DNA of 16,140 nucleotides from Lachnospiraceae bacterium (GTDB lineage: Bacteria; Bacillota; Clostridia; Lachnospirales; Lachnospiraceae), in the NCBI GenBank assembly GCA_003488445.1, contig DNLO01000221.1:1-16140 (forward strand). Reading direction: 5' to 3'. A program made the translations under genes and the position numbers. Position 1 is the stretch's first letter. Every line of letters begins with the position of its first letter. Under the pieces are notes generated by a model. It searched no databases and was not told where the DNA came from. It was given only the letters and a program-made list of their open reading frames with translations. Below are positions 1 through 7,828 of this stretch, piece after piece.

Positions 1-38
1 TCATTCGCCGGGGATAATCTGCCGGAGGAGCTTTGGGT

Positions 39-1229
39 TCACTCGTATGTAGAGACTATATCCAGGATCTCGCGTGCGTAATTGGGGTATTTGGCTACCA
101 GATCCTCCACCTCGCGCTTTGCCGCATCCCTGTTGTCGGTATTGTAGTCTATCCTCTTGCGAAGCCCCTGTCTCCTCGCAACGAGCTCGTGGCGAAGCTC
201 CACCATCTCTCTGTGATCGAGCACAGCCTCTGCCTGATGTATCCAAAGCGTGGGATAGTTCACATTTGCATTTATCAGCTCTTTCCTGTACCTCTCCTCG
301 GCTGCATCCAGATCCGAGCTCATCCTGCGTATCAGCTCCCTCTCCTTCTTCTCCTCCAGATAGAGCTTCCAGTAGTGTTCCAGCTCATCCGATGAATGCA
401 CATGGTATTTCGAATATTCATACTCTATGAGATTCTCGGTGTTCACGAACCTTATCTTCACGGTGTTCTGCTTCGATATCACCTGGTTCAGCTGGTTCCT
501 GGTCCTTCTCTCCGCGCTCCTTGCAGTGATGAAGGTCGAGAACGATACAGTGAGAGCGATGGCCCCCAGTGCAGCTGCCGCTATGATCCCCGGCATCACG
601 TTCATATCAAACATGTACTGGAGTATCAGCAGTATCAGGATGAGGAACGTCATTGAGAACACACTGATCATGGCAATGTTCCTGCAGCTTATCTGTCTGA
701 CTCTATCTTCCCTGAGTGCGAACTGCCTCGTGACCTTCTCGCCGTCCAGTCTCCTCAGATCGTCCCTTACAAGCTCCTTATATTCCTCGTGCTCCTTCAT
801 GTCATTCAGGATCTTTGGCATATCGGCAGCTATGGCCTGCATCTCTTCATATTTGGCTTCACTGATCTTTCCGAGCCTCCCCGAGTGAGATTCGTTCTCC
901 TTAAGGAGATGTATCACATTCTCCGCGGCACTCACCAGCCTGCTCTCGGTGTCTTCGGGGATGGAGTCTATGAGCTCACAGTCCTTCAGATAATCAGTGA
1001 CATATCTGTACTCCTTTGATGCATCCTCGATCTCGTTCGTGCACTCTGCCATCTGGTCGCACAGGTTTCTCACATACCTCTCACGGAGTACCCTGTCTGA
1101 CATATCCACCTCGGACCGCTTGAGATCCTTTACCTCGGGTATATCCTCGTCGTCCAGGAACTCTCCGTAATATTCAGTTTCGGCCTCTTCCTTCCTGAAG
1201 AATCCCTTTACCTTTTCAAAAAAACCCAT
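39..1229 (-). CDS. Membrane-hairpin coiled-coil protein, last gene of the DUF5716/DUF5717-like cassette
   Basis: A 396-residue protein that I cannot assign to a named family. The N-terminus (MGFFEKVKGFFRKEE) could be an amphipathic helix and is followed by an acidic stretch at residues 16-35. Residues 45-180 are charged, helical and coiled-coil-like. Two hydrophobic segments at about 185-206 and 211-234 form a membrane hairpin. Residues 237-396 are again long charged helices rich in E, K and R. There is no signal peptide, so both arms are probably cytoplasmic (inference). The ATG lies directly after the TAG of the upstream gene with no gap, and a GAGGG sits about 9 bases upstream inside that gene, so translational coupling is likely. 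It may be the membrane anchor for the soluble products of the three genes before it. The coding region is certain; the function is unknown. Confidence 0.85.
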   Translation of the reverse strand: MGFFEKVKGFFRKEEAETEYYGEFLDDEDIPEVKDLKRSEVDMSDRVLRERYVRNLCDQMAECTNEIEDASKEYRYVTDYLKDCELIDSIPEDTESRLVSAAENVIHLLKENESHSGRLGKISEAKYEEMQAIAADMPKILNDMKEHEEYKELVRDDLRRLDGEKVTRQFALREDRVRQISCRNIAMISVFSMTFLILILLILQYMFDMNVMPGIIAAAALGAIALTVSFSTFITARSAERRTRNQLNQVISKQNTVKIRFVNTENLIEYEYSKYHVHSSDELEHYWKLYLEEKKERELIRRMSSDLDAAEERYRKELINANVNYPTLWIHQAEAVLDHREMVELRHELVARRQGLRKRIDYNTDNRDAAKREVEDLVAKYPNYAREILDIVSTYE

Positions 1230-2000
1230 CTACGATATCCCTCTGTATCCGCTCTTGAGTCCCGAGGCAAGCCTGTCAGTCTCTTTTCGTGCGGCATTCC
1301 TGTCACCGCCCGCTATCACCTCTTCCAGCTTCACTATCTCCTCCGGCTTTGCTGTCAGGCGTTCCATCTCCTCGTATATCTCTCCGTCCGGTCTGTCGTG
1401 CAGAAGACTGTCTGCATACTCCACTCTGGACATGGACAGGCGTCTGCAGAAGGTACTCTTCCTGACATCTCCTGCCTCACGGAAGCAGACAGCTGCCTTG
1501 TCGAATATATAGAAAAGGGCATACAGCCTGCCGAGCTTTCCCGCAAGCTGCCTGTACATTTCCTCGTCCTTCTCTTTCTCCTCATCCATCAGCTCCCTGG
1601 CATGCTCATACATCAGTATAGCAGATTTGTATCTCCTGTTCTCTGACAGGAAATCAGCCCTGGATATCAGCCTCACATACTCTCTTATATCCTCCAGAGA
1701 AGACAGGACCTCCCTTGCCTTCTCCACCCTGTCTTCGCTGTAGAAATGCCTGTAAGACAGGATGCCCGCGATGAATTCCACCGGCTGTCTCTTTTTCCTG
1801 ATCAGCGATTCGGACAGATCCGGCAGTCCCAGCTCCCTCTCTATGTACCTTATCAGATCGTCATCGACGATATAGTCACCCAGACTGTAGAGATTCTCAT
1901 ACAGCACATAGCACAGCTCTTCAAAGGAGTGTATCCTTACGGAAAGCTCGTTTATCATATATGGGGCTTCAGCATATCTTCCGATGCACCGGTACAGCAT
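1230..2000 (-). CDS. Helical TPR-like protein of unknown function in the DUF5716/DUF5717-like cassette
   Basis: A 256-residue soluble protein that I do not recognise by name. It looks almost wholly helical. Residues about 112-139 and 146-176 have the size and spacing of TPR-like helix pairs (small residues such as A/G, and aromatic Y/F at pair positions), which suggests an adaptor role (inference). The N-terminal 70 residues contain a compact, Leu/Tyr-rich helical segment. There are no catalytic motifs, membrane segments or signal peptide. The ATG is supported by AAGGA about 6 bases upstream. An internal Met at residue 15 (MINELSV) is an alternative start if homologues begin there. The gene begins 13 bases after the actin-like gene, and its TAG abuts the ATG of the membrane-hairpin gene. 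Confidence 0.82.
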   Translation of the reverse strand: MLYRCIGRYAEAPYMINELSVRIHSFEELCYVLYENLYSLGDYIVDDDLIRYIERELGLPDLSESLIRKKRQPVEFIAGILSYRHFYSEDRVEKAREVLSSLEDIREYVRLISRADFLSENRRYKSAILMYEHARELMDEEKEKDEEMYRQLAGKLGRLYALFYIFDKAAVCFREAGDVRKSTFCRRLSMSRVEYADSLLHDRPDGEIYEEMERLTAKPEEIVKLEEVIAGGDRNAARKETDRLASGLKSGYRGIS

Positions 2001-2013
2001 TTATCTTCCTTTC

Positions 2014-3216
2014 CTACAGGTATATATCCGCTTCCACAGCTTCCTTGGAGGAAGCAAAGATCTCTCCGAAGCCGAGATCCTCCGCCACACAGTGCATGGT
2101 TGACACATCCTTCATACTCACCTTCAGGCGCACCCTGGTGCACCTGTCCGGTCTCTTCGGAAAAGCATCCGCCCTGATCACACTGTATCTGATATCCTTG
2201 GTGAAGAAATTCTCCATCCTTATACGTATCTCCTGATCCTCGCCCAGCATGAACTCCGTCATGCCTCCGGCCTCGTACCAGTTCACTCCCGCCTCTATGA
2301 GCGGCACATAGGTCTCCTGTCCGTCCTGCTCCACCTGTATGCCGATCCCCGATCCCACCTTGTCGTCATCGAAGAATCTGCAGGTCTCCAGCATGGGATT
2401 GCCGTCCCGGTCGTCGATGCCGGCATAGCAGGCGCCCTTGGTATAGAGATTGCGGCCCTGGAAGACACGGCGTCTGCGCTCCAGGAGATAAGTGACGGAG
2501 TCCTTCAGCCACTCTCCCTCAAAGCCCTCTCCGGATAGATAGACGGCCGATACTATCTCAGAGTCCAGCACAGCCCTGGCTATCCCGAGGAAGCCCAGGT
2601 CATCCTTCATCGGCAGGTCGAACACTCTCTCTTCCACCATGCTCACATGAGGTCTCATGTCGGTCCTCGTGGAAAGAAGCATCGTCCTGACTGCCGTTCC
2701 GTCGTAATCAAAGAGAGCTATCTTATTCATGGTCAGATGAGCGTCCTGATTCATGGCATAGTAGAAGAAACACTCAGGATACCCTGTGATCCTCACTGTG
2801 ATGCCTTCATCCTGCAGGAACCCGGTGGCTTTTACGATGGCTCTGACATACCTGTCGTCCGGGACGGGAACTGTCACCACGACTCTCTCCAGCTCATTCA
2901 TAGGGGCCACGACCGAGGAGAGCATCATTGACTTCTTTATGAATCCCTCCAGCAGAGTTTCGTACTTCTCATCTCCTTCGGCAGCCTTCGAGAGGATCCC
3001 CGACTCAGTGACCCCTCCCTCATCGCGATGAGCATAGACATCCTCTCCGTAATATATCTCTCCGTCCGGCATGATAAGGGCTGTCACGGGCATAACATAC
3101 TTTTCGGTCCCGGCAAATACCGGTACCGACTGTACCTCTTCTCTCTCATCTGTCGGCATGCTGATACTGATCTGTGCGGTACTGTCCGTCAGGTCGTATC
3201 CTATGACTCTTCCCAT
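2014..3216 (-). CDS. Actin/Hsp70-like nucleotide-binding-fold protein, DUF5716-like
   Basis: A 400-residue protein whose motif order matches the actin/Hsp70 ATPase superfamily. A phosphate-1-like loop is at residues 5-14 (IGYDLTDSTA), a phosphate-2-like strand and turn at 167-175 (ALFDYDGTA), and an adenosine-type segment at 224-232 (AVYLSGEGF). A KGACYAG stretch at 260-266 resembles the late Hsp70 GAA region. Residues about 300-400 look like a beta-rich C-terminal domain ending in a DLGFGEIF motif (380-387). Both phosphate loops lack the usual glycine pattern, so ATP hydrolysis may be weak or absent. I associate this pattern with DUF5716 of Lachnospiraceae from memory. The ATG at 3216 has GAGGTG just upstream and overlaps the end of the 1178-residue gene by 16 bases, so the two are probably translationally coupled. 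No membrane segments are visible. Confidence 0.85.
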   Translation of the reverse strand: MGRVIGYDLTDSTAQISISMPTDEREEVQSVPVFAGTEKYVMPVTALIMPDGEIYYGEDVYAHRDEGGVTESGILSKAAEGDEKYETLLEGFIKKSMMLSSVVAPMNELERVVVTVPVPDDRYVRAIVKATGFLQDEGITVRITGYPECFFYYAMNQDAHLTMNKIALFDYDGTAVRTMLLSTRTDMRPHVSMVEERVFDLPMKDDLGFLGIARAVLDSEIVSAVYLSGEGFEGEWLKDSVTYLLERRRRVFQGRNLYTKGACYAGIDDRDGNPMLETCRFFDDDKVGSGIGIQVEQDGQETYVPLIEAGVNWYEAGGMTEFMLGEDQEIRIRMENFFTKDIRYSVIRADAFPKRPDRCTRVRLKVSMKDVSTMHCVAEDLGFGEIFASSKEAVEADIYL

Positions 3217-6200
3217 ATCACCTCTCGCACTACTCTGTCTTTGATCATATAGTCTTCGGCCAGCTCAAGGAAGCTGTCCGTATCACCCATCGTCCTGCTG
3301 GTAAGAGCATCCTGCAGGATATCGTGTCTTCCGGATCCGTTGGACAGCTGCTCCGAAGACTTCTCCACTCCGCTTCGCACCGGCCCCGATCTGGATCCTC
3401 CGTTCTCCGTGATATAGTACTGCAGCAGCTCTCCGGGAAAGACGAGGCATCTCAGCTGGTACACTCCGGGGAAGAGCTCCTTCATTCTCTCCACGTTATA
3501 TTCCACATCCACTTCTCCGTTCTGCTCTATGCAGTAGTTGAGCTCCACTCTTGCGCCGGGTGTGCCTCTGTACTCTATGAAAGTCTCCTCCGCAAAGAGC
3601 TCGAGCCCCGGGAACAGATTCCTGTAATCCATGAAGAATTCGAATATTATATCCCTCTCGGCCATATCCCTGACATAGGGATAGAGTATCCTGTCGGCTC
3701 GCAGATCCCTCCTGCCCGCATAGAATCTGATAAGACAAAGGGCCTCTATGTCCGTGATATCCTCGTCTATCGCATATTCCAGCAGTCCCATGTAGAACCT
3801 GTCATCCATCAGCGTATCCTTCAGGAAGGCATCCTCTGCGGCTTTCCGGAAATATCTGCTGACTATCCTCTTCGACGCATCGTGCTTTATATAATCAAAG
3901 AATATCTCATCCTTCTCCCCGATATAGGCTCCGGTCTCAAGCATCTGCTCAAGTATCCTGCCCTCTATCAGCGACACATCCGCATCAAAGTCCCTGCAGG
4001 CATTCCATATCTCCTTCAGTTCCCTGAGAGTCCCCTCATAGTGTCTCGACATATAACCGAGTATCACCTCATTGTATTTGTTCCCCCTGAAGGATGCCTC
4101 GCACATCTCCAGTATCACGGGATCCTCAGCGGCTCCGTCCTCTATGAACCTTGTGGAAAGACGCATAAGTATCTTGGGATCCATACCGTAGGATCCGTAT
4201 TTGTCTATCACAAGCCTTGCCTCATCATCGGAGCGCATGGAACAGAACCTGACATATTCATTCCTCTCCTGCATGGTGAGACTTTCCACATCCGTATCAA
4301 ACAGCAGCTGATTGAGCTCGGACTGCATGTCATTATCGTAGTAAAACCTCATGAGCGAAGTCAGAAGACCTTCCCTGAACCTCTCGGTGAGCTGATCGCA
4401 GTCTATCATCCTGCGGACGTATCCCGCATTCCTGTCATCCACAGTGATATAATTCCTGCCCCTCTCGGAAAGTGCCACCCACAGACCGGGATCATCCAGC
4501 TCGGGGTATTCTATCGTGTTCAGGAAATCATAGATGCGAAGGAGCTTCGTGTCGTCATAGGTCACATACTGTCTTCCGTATCTCCTGCCCCGTGCATCCA
4601 CGAAGAAGATATCATAGTCTGTATCGTATATGCTGACATAGGCCCTTCCGTTCTTCAGAGCCACTGTCCTCTCGTCCCTGAAGGCCTCCTCGAACACTAT
4701 TATCTCTTTGATCGAGGGATCATTCACTGTGATCATCCTTATGAAGCCATTCGATATGATGGCTGTGTCCAGGGTTCCCATATCTGCGGTATTCCCGGCC
4801 GCTCCTCTGAAGAACCTGAAATGATCCGTTATGATGGCAAGGTTCTCATCCATATGCCCTGCCAGTATCTCCGATATCGCAAAGGAAACGCAGGCATCAG
4901 TGCTCTGGGTAAGATACGCCGATGCCTCGCTCTCATTCACTATCATGTTCGCATAGACATATGATCTGAGAGCAGGGGGCAGATCGTTCTGCAGACCGTA
5001 ATACATGAGAAGACTCTTCGGCAGAAGCTTTGCAGTCTGATGATCCATCGTATACAGGTAATAATCATAAAGGTTTGTGATGCCGAGATCCCTGTCGACA
5101 GCCTCTTTGAAATACCTGAAATATCTCTTGTCGGTCACTTCGTTTCTGATGAGATAAGAGCATATGGAGATGAGCATCTCATCGTCATCAAACTCGGCAA
5201 AGTATGCTCCCATTATCTTCAGAAGCCTGGGATCGAACCCCCTCATACGCTGCGAGAGGAGTGAGACCGTATCCGCCAGCTCCTTCTTCAGCAGACCGTG
5301 CCTGATGGCAAATCCCAGTACGTTTATCTCGAACTCCGAAAGCCTCCTGATAAGAGAAGGATCGTGAGACAGGATGCTGTATGCCTCGAGATACATCAGC
5401 GGGCTCCTCATGCCCATGGACACCTGCTCCTCGATGAGACCTCTCTCTCTCTCGGGAGACATCTTTATGGTCTCGTCCAGGTATATCAGTATCCACAGCA
5501 CTCTCCAGGAGGATCTGTCCCTGTCGAATATATCCCAGACCTGTCTTACAGCTTTTTTCAGCTCCCTGTCATTCCGGGAACACATGGCACAAAGATATAT
5601 GTAATATGCCCTGAGCTCGTAGGGCAGCTCCTTCTCGTCCAGCTGCCTCTCCACGGCACTGAGTACGATATCCGCCTCATCATATCTCTTCGCGGCGAGC
5701 AGAAGCTGAGCCTGCATGAGCCTGCTCTCAGGATCGTTGCGGTCCGCCACCAGAAGCCTCTCGATCAGCTTGCCCGACCTCTCGATCCATTCGGCTCCGG
5801 TGCTGTCTCCTATCCTGAAGCTTATGAACTCGTTCATGAGCTTGCACACGGCATTCTGCTTCGAGATATGCCGGTCTCTTGCACTCCGGTCTCCCGATGG
5901 CATGTCCACGAACACCGGTATGGATATGTTCGTATGAAGTGAAGTAAGCTTCAGTCTGCCGAAGTTATGCCCCTCATGGAGCCTGTCTCTCCTGATGGTA
6001 AAGACTATCTCCACGAAGTTGCCCTCGAAGTCTTCCGAGCCGTATTCCTGCCTCTGAAGCTCTATGAAATCGGCATCGGCCTCCAGCACAAACCCCGGAT
6101 AGCCCCATCCGCTCTTCCTCACCGTAACGGATATATCCTTATCCTCCGTGAGGCTCCTCTCCATCACACCCGACTCCGCAAAGTTCAGCAGCACCGGCGA

Positions 6201-6737
6201 TTTCTTGTTCGTCTCTATCAGAAACTCCTCTACTCCCGCCCGGCACAGATGATCATTCCCTGCCAGTCCGGAAAAGGCACGGTACTTGAAATAGATGTCC
6301 CGGTCTCCGTCTGAGAAGATCCTCCTCATGGAATCCGTATAGAAGAGCCTCACCGCCTCGTCCATATTCTCCTTCGCGAGGTTGGTAAAGTGGAACAGAT
6401 TTCTGACAGGACCCTGTGAAGAAGAGATCTCGTCCCTCACTATGCTGATAGTGACGGGTATCCGGGCTTCTCCCTGATCGGATATCACGGATATGTTGCC
6501 CTTGAACACAGTGCCCTGGTCGAAGCCGAAGGTGCTGATCTCATATCCTATGCCGATCCCCTCTTCGCCTATCGGACCGTTGTAGTCTTTCCTCGTCAGC
6601 TGGATCCTCCGGTGGGACACCCTTAGCATGAAAGCAAGATGGTCCGCATCCTTTGCACGCAGCACAAGGGTCCCGGTGACCGGCTCCCCTTTCTTGCATG
6701 TCTCATCTATTTTTTTGATATCAAGCTTCAGACTCAA
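3201..6737 (-). CDS. Giant multidomain scaffold-like protein, DUF5717-like
   Basis: A 1178-residue protein with no catalytic motif that I can see. Residues 1-103 look like a beta-sandwich. Residues 115-190 are helical. Residues 200-280 are a second beta-rich, Ig-like segment. Residues about 290-645 form an alpha-helical superhelix with TPR-like pairs (for example around 335-368). Residues 650-765 are a mixed beta domain, 770-1035 are helical again, and 1042-1110 form a last beta domain. Residues 1112-1140 are a Gly/Ser-rich, probably disordered linker before a short helical tail. No signal peptide or transmembrane helix is visible, so it is probably cytoplasmic. The start is a TTG whose TTGA overlaps the aminotransferase stop, with GGAG 8 bases upstream; I see no better ATG. 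I link it to DUF5717 from memory. Function unknown: an adaptor partner of the downstream actin-like protein is an inference from their overlap. Confidence 0.85.
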   Translation of the reverse strand: MSLKLDIKKIDETCKKGEPVTGTLVLRAKDADHLAFMLRVSHRRIQLTRKDYNGPIGEEGIGIGYEISTFGFDQGTVFKGNISVISDQGEARIPVTISIVRDEISSSQGPVRNLFHFTNLAKENMDEAVRLFYTDSMRRIFSDGDRDIYFKYRAFSGLAGNDHLCRAGVEEFLIETNKKSPVLLNFAESGVMERSLTEDKDISVTVRKSGWGYPGFVLEADADFIELQRQEYGSEDFEGNFVEIVFTIRRDRLHEGHNFGRLKLTSLHTNISIPVFVDMPSGDRSARDRHISKQNAVCKLMNEFISFRIGDSTGAEWIERSGKLIERLLVADRNDPESRLMQAQLLLAAKRYDEADIVLSAVERQLDEKELPYELRAYYIYLCAMCSRNDRELKKAVRQVWDIFDRDRSSWRVLWILIYLDETIKMSPERERGLIEEQVSMGMRSPLMYLEAYSILSHDPSLIRRLSEFEINVLGFAIRHGLLKKELADTVSLLSQRMRGFDPRLLKIMGAYFAEFDDDEMLISICSYLIRNEVTDKRYFRYFKEAVDRDLGITNLYDYYLYTMDHQTAKLLPKSLLMYYGLQNDLPPALRSYVYANMIVNESEASAYLTQSTDACVSFAISEILAGHMDENLAIITDHFRFFRGAAGNTADMGTLDTAIISNGFIRMITVNDPSIKEIIVFEEAFRDERTVALKNGRAYVSIYDTDYDIFFVDARGRRYGRQYVTYDDTKLLRIYDFLNTIEYPELDDPGLWVALSERGRNYITVDDRNAGYVRRMIDCDQLTERFREGLLTSLMRFYYDNDMQSELNQLLFDTDVESLTMQERNEYVRFCSMRSDDEARLVIDKYGSYGMDPKILMRLSTRFIEDGAAEDPVILEMCEASFRGNKYNEVILGYMSRHYEGTLRELKEIWNACRDFDADVSLIEGRILEQMLETGAYIGEKDEIFFDYIKHDASKRIVSRYFRKAAEDAFLKDTLMDDRFYMGLLEYAIDEDITDIEALCLIRFYAGRRDLRADRILYPYVRDMAERDIIFEFFMDYRNLFPGLELFAEETFIEYRGTPGARVELNYCIEQNGEVDVEYNVERMKELFPGVYQLRCLVFPGELLQYYITENGGSRSGPVRSGVEKSSEQLSNGSGRHDILQDALTSRTMGDTDSFLELAEDYMIKDRVVREVIWEES

Positions 6738-7828
6738 TCAATATTCTCCGTCATCAGGTCTATCAGCCTGTCGTCATCCTCTTTTCTCATAAAGCAGAAA
6801 CGGACATAGCGCTCATCCAGCCCTCTGAATGTAGAGCAGTCCCTTATCATCATACCCTGTTTTATCGAAGTCTCGAACAGATCTGCCGCCGTGACTCCCC
6901 CCTCCGGAAGCCTGACCAGTACGAAATTCGCCTCCGGCTCATAATACTTCAGGCCCTTGTCCTTCAGAGAGTCCAGCCTGCGGCATATCCGCTCCCTCTC
7001 TCCTTTGATGTATTCCCTGACTTTTGCGATATATTCCTCATCGGTGAGCATATATCCGGCAGCGGTCTCGGAAAAAGAGCTCACTGACCAGGGATCCTTG
7101 ATCTCTTCCACTGCCCCCTTAAGCTCCTCATCCGAGGTGATGGCATAGCCCAGCCTGAGCCCCGGAGCACTGAAGAATTTGGACATGCTCCTGATGACAA
7201 AGAGTGATCTGTACTCCCCCGCAAGATAAGACATATCGTATCCGTCATCAGCGAAGTCCACGTAGGTCTCATCCACGACGCAGGTGATCTGCCTCCTGTC
7301 GCACAGTGCCAGGATGTCCCTCATATCCTCTGCCCTGACAGCCGTGGAGGTGGGGTTGGAGGGGTTGCATATGATCAGGAGCTTTGTATCATCCCCGCTT
7401 CTTTCCAGCTCATCTGCAAGGACTCGAAGATCCAGTCTGAAGTCCTCATCCTCCCTCAGATCGTGATACACGGGTGTACCTTTTGCAAGCTTCACGTACC
7501 TCTCATATTCGGAATAGGCGGGAGCGACGATCAGCGCCTTCTTTCCGCCATGGTACTTTATCACATCACCTATGAGCTCCGAGGATCCGTTGCCTACTAT
7601 GATGTGATCCGGCTCCGCCTTGCAGTATGAGCTGATGGCCCTGCGAAGCTTCGTGTAGTCTCTCTCCGGATATCTCTCTATGCACCTGATCTGATCCTTC
7701 ATGGCATCGATGAGACCTTCGGATATCCCCATGGGACTCACGTTAGCCGCAAAAGAAATGATACGCTCCCGGGGTATTCCGTATATCGCCTCTATCTTCT
7801 CAAGATCCGATCCGTGAAAAGCACTCAT
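6734..7828 (-). CDS. PLP-dependent aminotransferase, class I/II, CobD/HisC-like
   Basis: A 364-residue fold-type I PLP enzyme. The N-terminus (HGSDLEKI, then YGIPRERIISFAANVSPMG at 16-34) matches CobD-type proteins, which usually read HGG and FSAN-NPLG. Further motifs are CNPSNPTS at 154-161, DETY at 186-189 for PLP, SMSK with the Schiff-base lysine at 217, PGLRLGY at 222-228 and YVRFCF with the C-terminal arginine at 343. Known relatives are histidinol-phosphate aminotransferase and threonine-phosphate decarboxylase; sequence alone does not separate them, and no his or cob genes are nearby. I chose the ATG at 7828 rather than the one at 7843 because GGAGG lies 8 bases upstream and the ATG overlaps the trkH stop as ATGA. 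The gene's own stop overlaps the TTG of the scaffold gene. The cellular substrate is unknown. Confidence 0.88.
   Translation of the reverse strand: MSAFHGSDLEKIEAIYGIPRERIISFAANVSPMGISEGLIDAMKDQIRCIERYPERDYTKLRRAISSYCKAEPDHIIVGNGSSELIGDVIKYHGGKKALIVAPAYSEYERYVKLAKGTPVYHDLREDEDFRLDLRVLADELERSGDDTKLLIICNPSNPTSTAVRAEDMRDILALCDRRQITCVVDETYVDFADDGYDMSYLAGEYRSLFVIRSMSKFFSAPGLRLGYAITSDEELKGAVEEIKDPWSVSSFSETAAGYMLTDEEYIAKVREYIKGERERICRRLDSLKDKGLKYYEPEANFVLVRLPEGGVTAADLFETSIKQGMMIRDCSTFRGLDERYVRFCFMRKEDDDRLIDLMTENID
6746..6749 (-). promoter_or_regulatory. Ribosome binding site for the TTG start of the scaffold gene
   Basis: GGAG on the minus strand lies 8 bases before the TTG at 6737, inside the last codons of the aminotransferase gene. 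It supports the non-ATG start of the 1178-residue protein. Confidence 0.55.

Noticed and set aside
1..246. An 81-codon minus-strand frame overlapping the 3' end of the membrane-hairpin gene and running to base 1.
   Set aside because: It is out of frame with a clear gene, Arg/Gly/Ser-rich and without a supported start. The first 38 bases hold nothing that I can identify; an ATG at 2-4 has no ribosome binding site.
3324..4964. A 546-codon plus-strand open frame opposite the scaffold gene.
   Set aside because: It is in codon register with the sense gene, has no recognisable domain and is rich in His, Arg and Ile, as expected of a reverse-complement shadow. The sense protein is far more plausible.
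6734..7828. Calling the aminotransferase cobD of cobalamin synthesis.
   Set aside because: The N-terminal motif is CobD-like but altered, and no cobalamin gene is in the window. HisC-type and other activities fit equally well.
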